Source of the DNA: Actinomycetota bacterium
GTDB taxonomy: Bacteria; Actinomycetota; Actinomycetes; Nanopelagicales; Nanopelagicaceae
Assembly (NCBI GenBank): GCA_947450545.1
Contig: CANFVU010000005.1
Location: 1 to 64,000, forward strand
Length of the DNA: 64,000 nucleotides
Direction of reading: 5' to 3'
Position 1 is the first letter of the stretch, and each line of letters begins with the position of its first letter. Below are positions 24,861 to 34,486 of this stretch, piece after piece. The notes below the pieces were generated by a model that did no database searches, was not told the DNA's origin, and saw nothing but the letters and a program-made list of their open reading frames with translations. The position numbers and the translations under genes were made by a program.

Positions 24861-26721
24861 AGGTACTGCTCCATCCGACAAGAGAACGTGCAATGTTTTG
24901 TACGGTGATGCCTAAATCGTTGAGGATTTCTTGACGCTTGCTGTGTTCAATAAATTCAAGTGGCACGCCAATGGAGTGCACAGGCATTGCAATTCCTTCA
25001 GCAATGAAGAGCTCTGATATAGAACTCGCTATTCCTCCGTGCTTGATTCCGTCTTCAATGACAACAACTGATTTGTATCGTTGAGCCATCGTAGCTAGTG
25101 ACAGTGGAAGTGGCTTTACCCAGCGAAGATCGATAACAGTGACTCCAACGCCTTCGCGATACGCCTGAGACGCAGCTTCAACAGCAATTGTTGCCATAGC
25201 GCCAACGCTAACTAAGAGCACATCTGCACTCTCGCCGCGGTACAAAACATCGATTCCGTCACGTCGTTCAAATGCTGGAATATCTGCCGAGACACTGCCT
25301 TTAGGAAAGCGAATAATCGAAGGAGCATCGTCGATATCTACAGCTTCATTCAAAACTTCTTTAAGTCGAGCGCCATCTCGAGGCGCAGCTACATGTGCAC
25401 CAGGAACCATCCCAGTAAGTGCAAGGTCCCAAATTCCATGGTGTGATGGACCATCGTCGCCTGTAACACCAGCTCGATCTAATACAAAAGTAACGCCGGC
25501 CTTGTGAAGAGCGACATCTAATAGAAGTTGATCAAAAGCGCGATTCAAAAAAGTGGAGTAGACAGCGACAACCGGATGCAAACCAGCGAAGGCCATGCCG
25601 GCAGCAGATGTCACTGCATGTTGTTCGGCAATTCCGACGTCGAAAGTGCGCTCTGGGAAATTCTTTTGGAATTGGTCAAGGCCGGTTGGGCCAAGCATCG
25701 CTGCAGTAATTGCTACGAGATCTGAGCGCTTTTTACCGATTTCCACTAACTCTTTAGCAAAGACGTTCGTCCATGAAGGTTCAGATTTTGATAGTGGTTG
25801 ACCTGTCTCTGGATCCACAACACCAACAGCGTGAAACTTTTCTGCTTCATCTTGAATCGCAGGTGCGTGGCCACGGCCTTTTTCAGTGATGACATGAACC
25901 AACACTGGCTTGCCGAAACTCTTTGCGTGGGTTAACGCTTCTTCTACAGCTTGGATGTTGTGTCCATCGATCGGACCCAAATACTTAAGACCCAAATCTT
26001 CAAACATTCCTTGTGGCGCAACAATGTCCTTTATACCCTTTTTAACACCGTGCAGAGTTTCATAAATGGGATGGCCAACAATGGGAGTGCGCTCGAGAAC
26101 GCCTTTGCCCCAATCCAAAAACTTCTCATATCCGCTGGTCGTTCGGAGAGTTGATAGGTATGTCGAAATTCCGCCGATGGTTGGCGAGTAAGAACGTTCA
26201 TTGTCATTAACCACGATGACAAGAGGCAGATCATCACTTGCAGCAATGTTGTTAAGCGCCTCCCAAGCCATGCCACCTGTCAGCGAACCATCGCCAACAA
26301 CAGCAACGACTTTTCGATCACTTTCGCCTTTGATGGTGAAAGCTTTGGCGATTCCGTCAGCCCATGAAAGAGCGCCAGATGCATGTGAATTTTCGATGAC
26401 ATCGTGAACGCTTTCACGGCGATTCGGATAACCGGAGATTCCTCCACGTTGACGCAGTTTGTCGAACTCCCCCACACGTCCAGTCAGAATCTTGTGAACA
26501 TAAGATTGATGACCTGTATCAAAAAGAATGACATCCTGTGGCGATGTGAAGACACGATGCGTCGCGATTGTAAGTTCCACAATTCCCAAATTGGGACCTA
26601 AGTGCCCACCAGTCTTAGAGACTTTTTGAATGAGAAATTCACGAATTTCAGCAGATAATGAATCAAGTTGCGCATAGCTCAACTCTTGAAGGTCGGCAGC
26701 ACTGCGAATCGATTCAAGCAT
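24808..26721 (-). CDS. dxs: 1-deoxy-D-xylulose-5-phosphate synthase
   Basis: The 637-residue thiamine-diphosphate enzyme condenses pyruvate with glyceraldehyde 3-phosphate, the first step of the MEP isoprenoid pathway. It has 'GGHLGPNLGIVELTIA' (about 38-53), the ThDP motif GDGSLTGGMAWEALNN, the transketolase pyrimidine region 'DVGIAEQHAVTSAAGMA' with catalytic Glu, and 'DRAGVTGDDGPSHHG'. The final 17 or so residues are encoded within the 53-bp region overlapping fadB on the other strand. Aconitase lies upstream on the same strand, 19 bp away. Confidence 0.97.
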   Translation of the reverse strand: MLESIRSAADLQELSYAQLDSLSAEIREFLIQKVSKTGGHLGPNLGIVELTIATHRVFTSPQDVILFDTGHQSYVHKILTGRVGEFDKLRQRGGISGYPNRRESVHDVIENSHASGALSWADGIAKAFTIKGESDRKVVAVVGDGSLTGGMAWEALNNIAASDDLPLVIVVNDNERSYSPTIGGISTYLSTLRTTSGYEKFLDWGKGVLERTPIVGHPIYETLHGVKKGIKDIVAPQGMFEDLGLKYLGPIDGHNIQAVEEALTHAKSFGKPVLVHVITEKGRGHAPAIQDEAEKFHAVGVVDPETGQPLSKSEPSWTNVFAKELVEIGKKRSDLVAITAAMLGPTGLDQFQKNFPERTFDVGIAEQHAVTSAAGMAFAGLHPVVAVYSTFLNRAFDQLLLDVALHKAGVTFVLDRAGVTGDDGPSHHGIWDLALTGMVPGAHVAAPRDGARLKEVLNEAVDIDDAPSIIRFPKGSVSADIPAFERRDGIDVLYRGESADVLLVSVGAMATIAVEAASQAYREGVGVTVIDLRWVKPLPLSLATMAQRYKSVVVIEDGIKHGGIASSISELFIAEGIAMPVHSIGVPLEFIEHSKRQEILNDLGITVQNIARSLVGWSSTSRFEEVKPLQQDENVDR

Positions 26722-26740
26722 CAGGAGATTCTAGTATCTC

Positions 26741-29395
26741 TTAGAGCAAGTTACGAAGGACGTATTGCATGATTCCGCCGTGACGGTAGTAATCCGCCTC
26801 GCCCGGTGTATCGATACGAACTCGTGCTTGGAAGGTCGTATCTCCCGCTGTAACGGTAACAACCTTTGGCACTCCACCTGAATTGAGTTCGGTGATTCCA
26901 GAAACTCCGAAGACTTCTTCGCCAGTCAATCCAAGTGTCGACGCATTTTGACCGTCAAGGAATTGCAATGGAAGAACGCCCATGCCAATCAAGTTGGAGC
27001 GGTGAATTCGCTCGAACGATTCAGCGATAACCGCGCGAACACCAAGGAGTGCAGTTCCTTTAGCAGCCCAGTCACGGGATGATCCTGATCCATATTCTTT
27101 TCCTGCAAGAATGACGAGTGGAACACCATGTGCCTGGTAATTCATTGATGCATCGTAAATAGTTGATTGCTCGCCATTGTTGAGGAAGTCACGAGTAAAT
27201 CCGCCCGAAACATCGTTAAGAAGCAAATTCTTTAAACGGATATTTGCGAATGTACCGCGAATCATCACTTCGTGATTGCCTCGGCGTGATCCGTATGAGT
27301 TGAAATCAATGCGATCAATACCGTGATCAGCAAGGTATTTACCTGCAGGTGAATCGGCTTTGATATTTCCGGCTGGAGAAATATGGTCAGTTGTAATTGA
27401 ATCTCCGAGAACTGCAAGAACTCGAGCACCAGATATATCTACTACTGGTTGTGGTTGTCGAGGCATTCCTTCGAAATATGGAGGTTTGCGAACATAGGTG
27501 GATTGAGGATCCCACTCGAATGTTTTACCTGTTGGAGTATCCAAAGATTTCCAACGAAGATCGCCTTCAAAGACAGTCGCATAATCCTTCTTAAACATTT
27601 CAGATGAGATGGATGAGGCGATTACTGCTTCAATCTCTTCGGAAGTTGGCCAAATATCTTTGAGGAAAACATCGTTTCCGTTCTGATCTTTGCCAAGTGC
27701 ATCTGTATCGAAATCGTGGTCCATGGAACCTGCAATCGCATATGCAACAACAAGTGGTGGAGAAGCGAGGTAATTCATCTTCACATCAGGACTAATGCGT
27801 CCTTCGAAGTTACGGTTACCTGAAAGAACGGCAGTAACAGCCAAATCATTCTCATTGATAGCTTTAGAAACCTCAGCAGGTAGTGGGCCAGAGTTTCCAA
27901 TACAGGTCACGCAGCCGTAACCGACGAGATTAAATCCAAGGGCTTCCATGTAGTGGGTTAAGCCTGCTTTGTCGTAATAATCTGTAACAACTTTTGATCC
28001 TGGAGCAAGAGTGGTCTTTACCCATGGCTGAGCTTTCAGCCCTTTCTCCACTGCTTTCTTTGCAAGAAGCGCAGCACCCAACATGACTGAAGGATTAGAA
28101 GTATTAGTACATGAAGTGATGGAAGCGATAACGACAGCACCGTTTTTAACTGATGTCGCTTTTCCATTCATGGAGATCGCCACTGCATCTTTGCTCGTCT
28201 TATCTGAATAATATGTTGGAACAATTGTTTGATAGGCGTTCTTTGCATTATCCAGAGAGATGCGATCTTGAGGACGCTTTGGTCCTGAAATTGATGGAAC
28301 AACTGTCGCAAGGTCGAGCTCAATGTGCTCAGAGAATCGTGGCTCAATTGATGGGTCATGCCAGAAACCATTGCGTTTTGCATATTGTTCGACAAGGTCA
28401 ATCTGCTCTTGTGAACGACCAGTGAGCTCTAAATATCGAAGAGTCTCTTGATCGACTGGGAAAATTGCACATGTCGATCCATATTCCGGTGACATATTTC
28501 CGATTGCTGAACGATTCGCCATAGGAAGAGCACTGACGCCAGCTCCATAGAATTCTACGAACTTACCAACAACGCCGTGCTTACGAAGTGCTTCAGTAAT
28601 TGTCAGAACCAAATCTGTGGCGGTTGTGCCTGCAGGCAGGGAACCTTTGAGTTTGAATCCAACAACACGTGGAATCAACATGGAGACAGGCTGACCGAGG
28701 AGGGCAGCTTCGGCTTCAATTCCGCCAACACCCCATCCGAGAACGCCAAGGCCATTCACCATAGTTGTGTGTGAATCTGTTCCGACAACTGTGTCTGGAT
28801 ATGCGCGAAGAGTTCCATCAACAGTGCGAGTCATAACGACGCGTGCAAGAAATTCAATATTTACTTGGTGAACAATTCCTGTTCCTGGTGGAACAACCTT
28901 AAATTCATCAAAAGCAGTTTGTCCCCAACGCAAGAAACGGTAACGCTCGCGGTTGCGTTGATATTCGATATCTGTGTTCTCTTCAAAAGAGCTCTTCGTT
29001 CCAAATACATCTGCAATAACTGAGTGATCGATCACGAGCTCCGCTGGAGCAAGTGGATTGACTTTGGTTGGGTCTCCCCCAAGATCTGCGATTGCTTCAC
29101 GCATGGTGGCAAGGTCCACGACACAAGGAACGCCTGTGAAGTCCTGCATGATCACGCGAGCGGGAGTAAATTGAATTTCAGTATCGGGCTCAACTGTTGG
29201 ATCCCATTGAGCGAGGGCTTTGATCTGTTCGGCGGTGATATTTGCACCATCTTCAGTGCGAAGTAAATTTTCGAGTAAGACTTTTAAGCTAAAGGGAAGA
29301 TCTTTCGATCCCTCAACGGATGTGATGTCGAAGATTTCGTACTTTTTGCCGTGTACTTCGAGGCTGGTCTTTGCGTTAAATGAATTCTTACTCAT
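26741..29395 (-). CDS. acnA: Aconitate hydratase (AcnA type)
   Basis: The 884-residue enzyme interconverts citrate and isocitrate in the TCA cycle. Fe-S ligand cysteines appear in '[13 protein letters not shown]' and the '[11 protein letters not shown]' pair. Active-site segments '[17 protein letters not shown]', '[10 protein letters not shown]' and '[15 protein letters not shown]' are all present, and length matches AcnA/IRP1-type aconitases. It starts at ATG 29395, 22 bp after the rRNA methyltransferase stop on the same strand. Confidence 0.97.
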   Translation of the reverse strand: MSKNSFNAKTSLEVHGKKYEIFDITSVEGSKDLPFSLKVLLENLLRTEDGANITAEQIKALAQWDPTVEPDTEIQFTPARVIMQDFTGVPCVVDLATMREAIADLGGDPTKVNPLAPAELVIDHSVIADVFGTKSSFEENTDIEYQRNRERYRFLRWGQTAFDEFKVVPPGTGIVHQVNIEFLARVVMTRTVDGTLRAYPDTVVGTDSHTTMVNGLGVLGWGVGGIEAEAALLGQPVSMLIPRVVGFKLKGSLPAGTTATDLVLTITEALRKHGVVGKFVEFYGAGVSALPMANRSAIGNMSPEYGSTCAIFPVDQETLRYLELTGRSQEQIDLVEQYAKRNGFWHDPSIEPRFSEHIELDLATVVPSISGPKRPQDRISLDNAKNAYQTIVPTYYSDKTSKDAVAISMNGKATSVKNGAVVIASITSCTNTSNPSVMLGAALLAKKAVEKGLKAQPWVKTTLAPGSKVVTDYYDKAGLTHYMEALGFNLVGYGCVTCIGNSGPLPAEVSKAINENDLAVTAVLSGNRNFEGRISPDVKMNYLASPPLVVAYAIAGSMDHDFDTDALGKDQNGNDVFLKDIWPTSEEIEAVIASSISSEMFKKDYATVFEGDLRWKSLDTPTGKTFEWDPQSTYVRKPPYFEGMPRQPQPVVDISGARVLAVLGDSITTDHISPAGNIKADSPAGKYLADHGIDRIDFNSYGSRRGNHEVMIRGTFANIRLKNLLLNDVSGGFTRDFLNNGEQSTIYDASMNYQAHGVPLVILAGKEYGSGSSRDWAAKGTALLGVRAVIAESFERIHRSNLIGMGVLPLQFLDGQNASTLGLTGEEVFGVSGITELNSGGVPKVVTVTAGDTTFQARVRIDTPGEADYYRHGGIMQYVLRNLL

Positions 29396-29417
29396 GCCTC
29401 AATCTTAGTCGCACCCC

Positions 29418-30614
29418 TTAAGGGCGAGTAAATTGCACGACGCATTCCACGTGTGATGTCATCGGGAAAAGGTCATATCCCACGATGTGAGAGATGGAAT
29501 AACCGCCTTCTGTGAGGTATTTCGCATCGCGTGCCAGGGATGCGGGGTCACACGAGACATAGACGATAGTTCGAGGCGCCAATCGCAACATTTGATCGAC
29601 GACCTCTTTGCCTGCTCCAGTCCGAGGCGGATCTAGCAGAATGACAGTGGAGCGCGCAATCTTCTTCAGTTCATTCTCAACGCGACCAACATGTACTTCT
29701 ACATTTTTCGTGAGTGCAAAACCTTTTTTAGCATCGCTTGTTGCATGGCGATCGAGTTCAATCAGATGAACTTTTCCCGTAGAACCTACGCGCTTCGACA
29801 TTGCTGCTGCGAAGAGGCCGGCACCACCATAAAGATCGCACACAATGTCTCCATCTTGGAGTGCAAGAAGTTGCATGGCTTCCGTGACAAGCGTTGAAGG
29901 AGCTCTCTTATGTCCTTGCCAAAATGAAACCGCTGAAACTCTATAGGAAAGCCCATTCACTTCTTCGTGAAGTTCAGTTGCTCCAGAAATACTTCTTCCA
30001 GCACGAGATAGGTTGACTTGCCCTTTGCTAGAAACCGCAAGCTCTAAACGATCTTTCCCATTCCATTTGCGAGTTGCGATTTCGGATACTTTCATCTCTT
30101 CAACTGCGAGAAGACAGTCCTCAACTTCGACAACATCATTACTACGATTTCCAAAAAGACCAAGGCGTCCTTGTGGTGAAACTGCAAAATCCATTCGTGT
30201 GCGCCAGCGCAAACCGTTGAGAGGTTCAACGCCTTTCACATCGAGATCTATCTCGATTCCGCCGAGACGCGAAAATTGCTCAATGACAACGCGGCGCTTC
30301 AATTCCCGTTGGAAGGCCAAATCAATATGTTGGAAATCGCAGCCTCCGCAGCCGCCTGGATGCGCGTACGAGCACGGTGCTTCCACGCGAGCTGGTGATG
30401 CTTCTAAGACTTCGACGACATCGGCACGAACTACTTTGGAACTTGTGGATGTAATTTCGATAACCGCTTTTTCGCCAGTAATACCGTGGCGAACAAAAAT
30501 AACTTGGCCATTGTGGCGGGCGATGAAGTGCCCTCCGTGGGCTACGTTGCCAATTTCAACTGTAACGCGATCCCCTACAGATAATCGATCCGCTTCCTGC
30601 ATCTCCGTATCCAC
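29418..30614 (-). CDS. TRAM-domain RNA (uracil-5-)methyltransferase, RlmD/TrmA family
   Basis: The 398-residue protein begins with a TRAM domain (about 10-65, 'VGDRVTVEIGNVAHGGHFIA'). A Cys cluster 'CSYAHPGGCGGCDFQH' follows, as in Fe-S-containing RlmD/RumA enzymes. The C-terminal SAM-dependent domain has 'CDLYGGAGLFAAAMS', 'LLDPPRTGAG' and the catalytic Cys in 'YVSCDPASLARD'. It methylates uridine C5 in rRNA or tRNA; the target base cannot be told from sequence. GTG 30614 is used; ATG 30602 is an alternative. Divergent from the TrkA pair across 32 bp. Confidence 0.9.
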   Translation of the reverse strand: MDTEMQEADRLSVGDRVTVEIGNVAHGGHFIARHNGQVIFVRHGITGEKAVIEITSTSSKVVRADVVEVLEASPARVEAPCSYAHPGGCGGCDFQHIDLAFQRELKRRVVIEQFSRLGGIEIDLDVKGVEPLNGLRWRTRMDFAVSPQGRLGLFGNRSNDVVEVEDCLLAVEEMKVSEIATRKWNGKDRLELAVSSKGQVNLSRAGRSISGATELHEEVNGLSYRVSAVSFWQGHKRAPSTLVTEAMQLLALQDGDIVCDLYGGAGLFAAAMSKRVGSTGKVHLIELDRHATSDAKKGFALTKNVEVHVGRVENELKKIARSTVILLDPPRTGAGKEVVDQMLRLAPRTIVYVSCDPASLARDAKYLTEGGYSISHIVGYDLFPMTSHVECVVQFTRP

Positions 30615-30646
30615 AGTGCAGAGCCTAAAGGGTGTAAGTTCTCCCT

Positions 30647-31312
30647 GTGCACGTAGTCATCATGGGATGTGGTCGCGTCGGTTCAGCTCTCGCTATTGAG
30701 CTTGAGGCTCTTGGCCATTCCGTTTCTGTCATCGATCAAAACCGTGAAGCTTTTCGTCGCCTCGGCCCTGATTTCAAAGGTCGCACAATCGCTGGTGTGG
30801 GTTTCGACAGAGACACACTTCTTGAAGCGGGAATTGAATCTGCTGGTGCCTTTGCTGCAGTTTCAAATGGTGACAACTCAAATATTCTCGCAGCGCGCGT
30901 TGCTCGCGAAAGTTATGGGGTCAAGAACGTTGTTGCTCGAATTTACGATCCAGGCCGTGCGGAAATTTATCAACGTCTTGGCATCCCTACCGTGGCAACA
31001 GTTCTATGGGCTACCGACCAAATTTTGCGAAAGCTTGCTCCCGAAGGTTCTCGCTCTGAATGGAGAGATCAAACCGCAACTGTTGAGCTCTGCGAAGTCG
31101 TTCTTCACACAGATTGGTATGGCAAGCCTGCTTCACTTATCGACCAGAAAACTCCAGCTCGCGTTGCATTCATTACACGCATCGGTGAAGGTTTAATTCC
31201 TACCGAACATACAGTTATTCAAGAAGGCGATCTCGTTCATGTAATGGTCGCTGAAAAAGATCGCTCAAAGACAGATTCAATCTTGGCGAACTCGCCAGAT
31301 CAGGTGGGCTAA
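30647..31312 (+). CDS. trkA: TrkA-family K+ channel regulator (CeoB-like)
   Basis: The 221-residue protein has an N-terminal RCK/TrkA_N Rossmann domain ('VVIMGCGRVGSALAIELEAL', acidic residue in 'SVIDQNREAF') and a C-terminal TrkA_C domain near residues 140-215. It would be a cytoplasmic nucleotide-binding ring subunit gating a Trk/Ktr potassium pore not encoded here. It starts at GTG 30647 and is followed two bases later by a second TrkA gene, as with ceoB-ceoC in mycobacteria. The two probably form a heteromeric regulator (inference). Confidence 0.9.
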   Translation: MHVVIMGCGRVGSALAIELEALGHSVSVIDQNREAFRRLGPDFKGRTIAGVGFDRDTLLEAGIESAGAFAAVSNGDNSNILAARVARESYGVKNVVARIYDPGRAEIYQRLGIPTVATVLWATDQILRKLAPEGSRSEWRDQTATVELCEVVLHTDWYGKPASLIDQKTPARVAFITRIGEGLIPTEHTVIQEGDLVHVMVAEKDRSKTDSILANSPDQVG

Positions 31313-31314
31313 CG

Positions 31315-31974
31315 ATGAGAGTTGCAATCGCAGGAGCTGGAAATGTTGGTCGCTCTATTGCTCGCGAACTATTAGAGAACGGTCATCACGTTCTCCTCAT
31401 TGACCGCGACCCTAAGGCACTTAAAATGGAGAGCGTGCCTGCTGCAGAGTGGCTCCTCGCAGATGCGTGTGAAATTACCTCACTGGATAAGGCTCAACTT
31501 TCAAACTGTCACGTACTCGTCGCCGCCACTGGGGATGACAAAGTAAATCTTGTAGCTTCGCTTCTTGCTAAGACCGAATATGGCGTACCTCGCGTTGTTG
31601 CACGCATTAACCACCCGAAGAATGAATGGCTCTTTGATTCATCATGGGGTGTGGATGTTTCAGTATCGACCCCTCGCATCATCAGTGCCCTTGTTGAAGA
31701 AGCGGTAAGCGTTGGAGATGTTGTACGACTCTTCTCGCTTCGCCGCGGTGAAGCAAATCTCGTGGAGTTAACTCTGCCAGATAATGCTCTGTGCGTCGGA
31801 AAAACAATTGAAGAAGTTGATCTTCCCGACGATGTTTCGCTTGCTGCAATTGTTCGCGATGGCCACGTAATTTCACCTCAGCCACACATGACTTTAAGCG
31901 CTGGAGATGAGCTTCTCTTCGTAGCTACCTCTGAAGCTGAATCGCAACTTCGTATCTGTTTATTAGGTGCTTAG
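31315..31974 (+). CDS. TrkA-family K+ channel regulator (CeoC-like)
   Basis: This 219-residue protein has a second RCK fold: 'VAIAGAGNVGRSIARELLEN' with Asp in 'LLIDRDPKAL', then a TrkA_C domain ('LPDNALCVGKTIEEVDLP', 'LSAGDELLFVATSE'). It is two bases downstream of its paralogue and doubtless in the same operon and complex. Its TAG stop overlaps the TAA of the convergent DUF3159 gene in a TTAG tetranucleotide. Confidence 0.9.
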   Translation: MRVAIAGAGNVGRSIARELLENGHHVLLIDRDPKALKMESVPAAEWLLADACEITSLDKAQLSNCHVLVAATGDDKVNLVASLLAKTEYGVPRVVARINHPKNEWLFDSSWGVDVSVSTPRIISALVEEAVSVGDVVRLFSLRRGEANLVELTLPDNALCVGKTIEEVDLPDDVSLAAIVRDGHVISPQPHMTLSAGDELLFVATSEAESQLRICLLGA

Positions 31975-32597
31975 TTCTCTTCAACTTTAACGCTTGGCAC
32001 TTTCTTCAAAATTTGCCATGTAAGCCATCCCGCTAGAAGGAATAGTGGATAGCCCATGATCAAACGTGCAGTTCCAAGAGCTGTCAGATTTCCTGCTTTA
32101 TAGAGCGGATACTGAACAAGGAGACGAGAGAGAAAGAGCCCAACCCAAATCCATCCAGCGCGAATGTACGCACGTTTTCTTTCAGGGACTTTTCGCCAAG
32201 CAAGGTTCTCTCCAAGAATAGGACCGAGCATCAGACCGAGAAGTGGCCAACCAGAAAGATTTAAAAGCGCGTAAGCAATTCCGTAACCAAAATTGGTCCA
32301 TAGCCCTGGCAGATAGAAATCTTGTGCTTTACCGCTGTGACGGGCAAGAAGCGCACAAATTCCAATTCCTATAAACCCGGAGATTGCATGCTGCAAAGTA
32401 TCTCGAGTAACCAATCGCACCACAGCAAATATTGCAGAAAGCGAGAGTGAGAGGATGAGTGAAAAGTTCAAATTATGCGTAACATTAAAAGCGATTAAGA
32501 AAACAATCGACGGCACACCGCTATCGATAAGACCTCGAGTGCCTCCGAAGGCGCCCATGACTTTTGCGCGATCGTCGCGGTCATCAGGAGTTGTCAT
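31971..32597 (-). CDS. DUF3159 integral membrane protein
   Basis: The 208-residue protein has about five to six hydrophobic helices and the DUF3159 hallmarks 'MGAFGGTRGLIDSGVPSIVF' near the N-terminus and 'RAGWIWVGLFLSRLLVQYPLY'. The family is conserved beside trkA and dut in Actinobacteria (Rv2693c region, from memory) with no known function. Its ATG overlaps the dut stop (TAATG), so it is the last gene of a thioesterase-dut-DUF3159 operon. Confidence 0.87.
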   Translation of the reverse strand: MTTPDDRDDRAKVMGAFGGTRGLIDSGVPSIVFLIAFNVTHNLNFSLILSLSLSAIFAVVRLVTRDTLQHAISGFIGIGICALLARHSGKAQDFYLPGLWTNFGYGIAYALLNLSGWPLLGLMLGPILGENLAWRKVPERKRAYIRAGWIWVGLFLSRLLVQYPLYKAGNLTALGTARLIMGYPLFLLAGWLTWQILKKVPSVKVEEN

Positions 32598-33034
32598 TAC
32601 TTACCTGTCGATCCGAAACCACCATCACTGCGGTGGGTCCCCGGAAGTGATTGGACTTCGATAAATTCGGCGCGTTCCACTTTTTGGATAACAAGTTGGG
32701 CAATACGGTCACCCTTTTTGATAACAAACGGCTCGTGCAAGTCATGGTTGATGAGAATTATTTGAAGTTCGCCGCGATATGCAGCGTCAACAGTCCCAGG
32801 AGTATTGACCATCGAAATTCCATGTTTGATTGCTAAGCCCGATCGAGGATGTACAAGTGCAACATATCCTTGAGGCAAAGCTATTGAAATTCCTGTCGGA
32901 ATAAGGGCTCGCTCCCCTGCACCTAATACGAAATCGATTCGAGAACAGAGATCAGCTCCTGCATCTCCTGGTTTGGCATAAGCCGGAGCGGGAATAGATT
33001 CATCGAGTCGCGTGATGAGAATTTCAACGTTCAT
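32597..33034 (-). CDS. dut: dUTP diphosphatase
   Basis: The 145-residue trimeric dUTPase hydrolyses dUTP to dUMP. The five motifs are visible: 'AKPGDAGADLCS' (I), 'HPRSGLAIKHGIS' (II), 'TVDAAYRGELQI' (III), 'GDRIAQLVIQ' (IV) and the C-terminal arm 'THRSDGGFGSTG' (V). It overlaps the thioesterase stop by four bases (ATGA) and the DUF3159 start by one, so it is translationally coupled on both sides. Confidence 0.97.
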   Translation of the reverse strand: MNVEILITRLDESIPAPAYAKPGDAGADLCSRIDFVLGAGERALIPTGISIALPQGYVALVHPRSGLAIKHGISMVNTPGTVDAAYRGELQIILINHDLHEPFVIKKGDRIAQLVIQKVERAEFIEVQSLPGTHRSDGGFGSTGK

Positions 33035-33600
33035 GGGTTTATCTCAAAGGTAGGATCGACAAAAGCAAGAATTTCGGGGTTCTTGGTGATGGCATCGAGA
33101 TATTCCTTCGGTGCGTTATCCAAGAAATGTTTCATAGGGACAATGACAAAAAGCGAGGTTGATTTAACAGCTATCGGGCCGTCGAGAGAATTGAGATGGC
33201 CTTCAGCATATGTGTAAACCTTGCGACCAAGTTGTCCTGTGATATGCGCTCGAATATAGAGAACACTTCCGATCGGAACTGGGAGAAGAAAATCTGTTTC
33301 AAGATGGGCTGTGACTGCAGGAGATCGCAAAAGCCACATCAATTTTCCATGCGCTTCATCGAATGCAAGACTCAATAACCCACCATGAGCAAGCCCTGGT
33401 GCTCCTTGATGATTTTCGGTAACAGTAAATTCTGCGGTGAGGTTAAGTGCTTCTCCAGCGTGTGCAACCAAGTGAAGACCTGTTGGATGCAGCGAACCAC
33501 AGCCAAAGCAATGTCCAAAGTGAGAAGGAATCTTCTCTCCGGGCTTTGGTGATTCAGGATGGCGCTCAGGAATCGTTGCGCCCGCTGGCATTGTGCTCAC
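33031..33600 (-). CDS. PaaI-family (hotdog) thioesterase
   Basis: The 189-residue protein contains a 4HBT hotdog core with 'GAPGLAHGGLLSLAFDEAHG' (about 66-85), the helix that carries the catalytic acidic residue, and 'VTAHLETDFLLPVPIG'. It is likely to hydrolyse acyl-CoA thioesters. An extra N-terminal stretch has 'HFGHCFGCGSLHPTG', a Cys/His-containing motif common in this subgroup. First gene of the operon with dut and DUF3159; divergent from DUF3093. Confidence 0.86.
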   Translation of the reverse strand: MSTMPAGATIPERHPESPKPGEKIPSHFGHCFGCGSLHPTGLHLVAHAGEALNLTAEFTVTENHQGAPGLAHGGLLSLAFDEAHGKLMWLLRSPAVTAHLETDFLLPVPIGSVLYIRAHITGQLGRKVYTYAEGHLNSLDGPIAVKSTSLFVIVPMKHFLDNAPKEYLDAITKNPEILAFVDPTFEINP

Positions 33601-33654
33601 AATCGCGATTCTAACTCATTTATGTTTTAGTAGCGCCTTAGATAGGCTTGCATT

Positions 33655-34092
33655 GTGCGGCAGAAACGTGAGTGGAGAGATCGATGGAGCTTTGGGCTCT
33701 GGATATTCCTGCTTTTGATGAATCTGAGTTTTGCTCTTGCTCTATGGGCAGCTTTTGATACGCGGGCTGCTGTCATTGATTTTCTCATCACGCTAGGAAT
33801 CACGATCTACTTATCGCGCTCAACGCTTCTCAGAATATCCCTTGAGAACGACTGGCTCTACATAGGTGGCGCAAAGATTGAAAGTAAATTCATCGAATCC
33901 ATTGACGTCTTAGATAAATCTGAGATCTCTCTTCTCCGAACTCAAAACGCTGACCCAAATGCCTATTTAGATTTACGTTTCTGGGTTCCTCGCGGAATTA
34001 AAATTAACCTCAACGATTCACGAGATTACACGCCATATTGGCTTGTGAGCACAAATGATGGAGCAAAAATTAAAGAGGCATTGCGAAAGTAA
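33655..34092 (+). CDS. DUF3093 membrane protein
   Basis: The 145-residue protein begins at GTG 33655 with a basic 'RQKREWRDRW' and has two hydrophobic helices (about 13-33 and 37-53). A cytoplasmic beta-rich domain follows with the DUF3093 signature 'RFWVPRGIKINLND' and 'DYTPYWLVSTN'. The family sits next to dut in many Actinobacteria, function unknown. It ends directly at the stop of convergent DUF4193 (TAA followed by TTA, no gap). Confidence 0.86.
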   Translation: MRQKREWRDRWSFGLWIFLLLMNLSFALALWAAFDTRAAVIDFLITLGITIYLSRSTLLRISLENDWLYIGGAKIESKFIESIDVLDKSEISLLRTQNADPNAYLDLRFWVPRGIKINLNDSRDYTPYWLVSTNDGAKIKEALRK

Positions 34093-34389
34093 TTATTCGC
34101 AATCTTTGCAGACAGCTTTAGCGCCTTCGCCCTTTGCAAGTTGAGTGATGTGGTGGACCAAGAAGCAACGAGAGCATGTGAACTCATCTTCTTGCTTTGG
34201 TACAACGCGAACGGTGAGTTCTTCACCTGAAAGATCTGCGCCAGGAAGCTCGAGATTTTCTGCAGCTTCTTCTTCATCAACATCGACCTGACCTGATTGA
34301 GCATCAGCACGACGAGCTTTGAGTTCCTCTAATGACTCTTCATGTAGCTCTTCATCCGTTTTTCTCGGTGTGTCATAATCGGTAGCCAT
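34093..34389 (-). CDS. DUF4193 zinc-ribbon-like protein
   Basis: The 98-residue acidic protein matches actinobacterial DUF4193: 'MATDYDTPRKTDEELHEESL' at the N-terminus, then a C-terminal metal-binding ribbon with 'CSRC' and 'CKDC' knuckles. A strong AAAGGGGGG ribosome site precedes ATG 34389, suggesting high expression. The family is nearly universal in Actinobacteria and uncharacterised; the ribbon suggests nucleic-acid or protein binding (inference). Confidence 0.9.
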   Translation of the reverse strand: MATDYDTPRKTDEELHEESLEELKARRADAQSGQVDVDEEEAAENLELPGADLSGEELTVRVVPKQEDEFTCSRCFLVHHITQLAKGEGAKAVCKDCE

Positions 34390-34486
34390 AGCACCCCCCT
34401 TTAAATTTCATGTCGGCGAATCTGCCAACAGGCGGATAGTGCCGTGTATTTCTGTATCTGCCTAATGAACCGGCGGCGTGTCGGGA

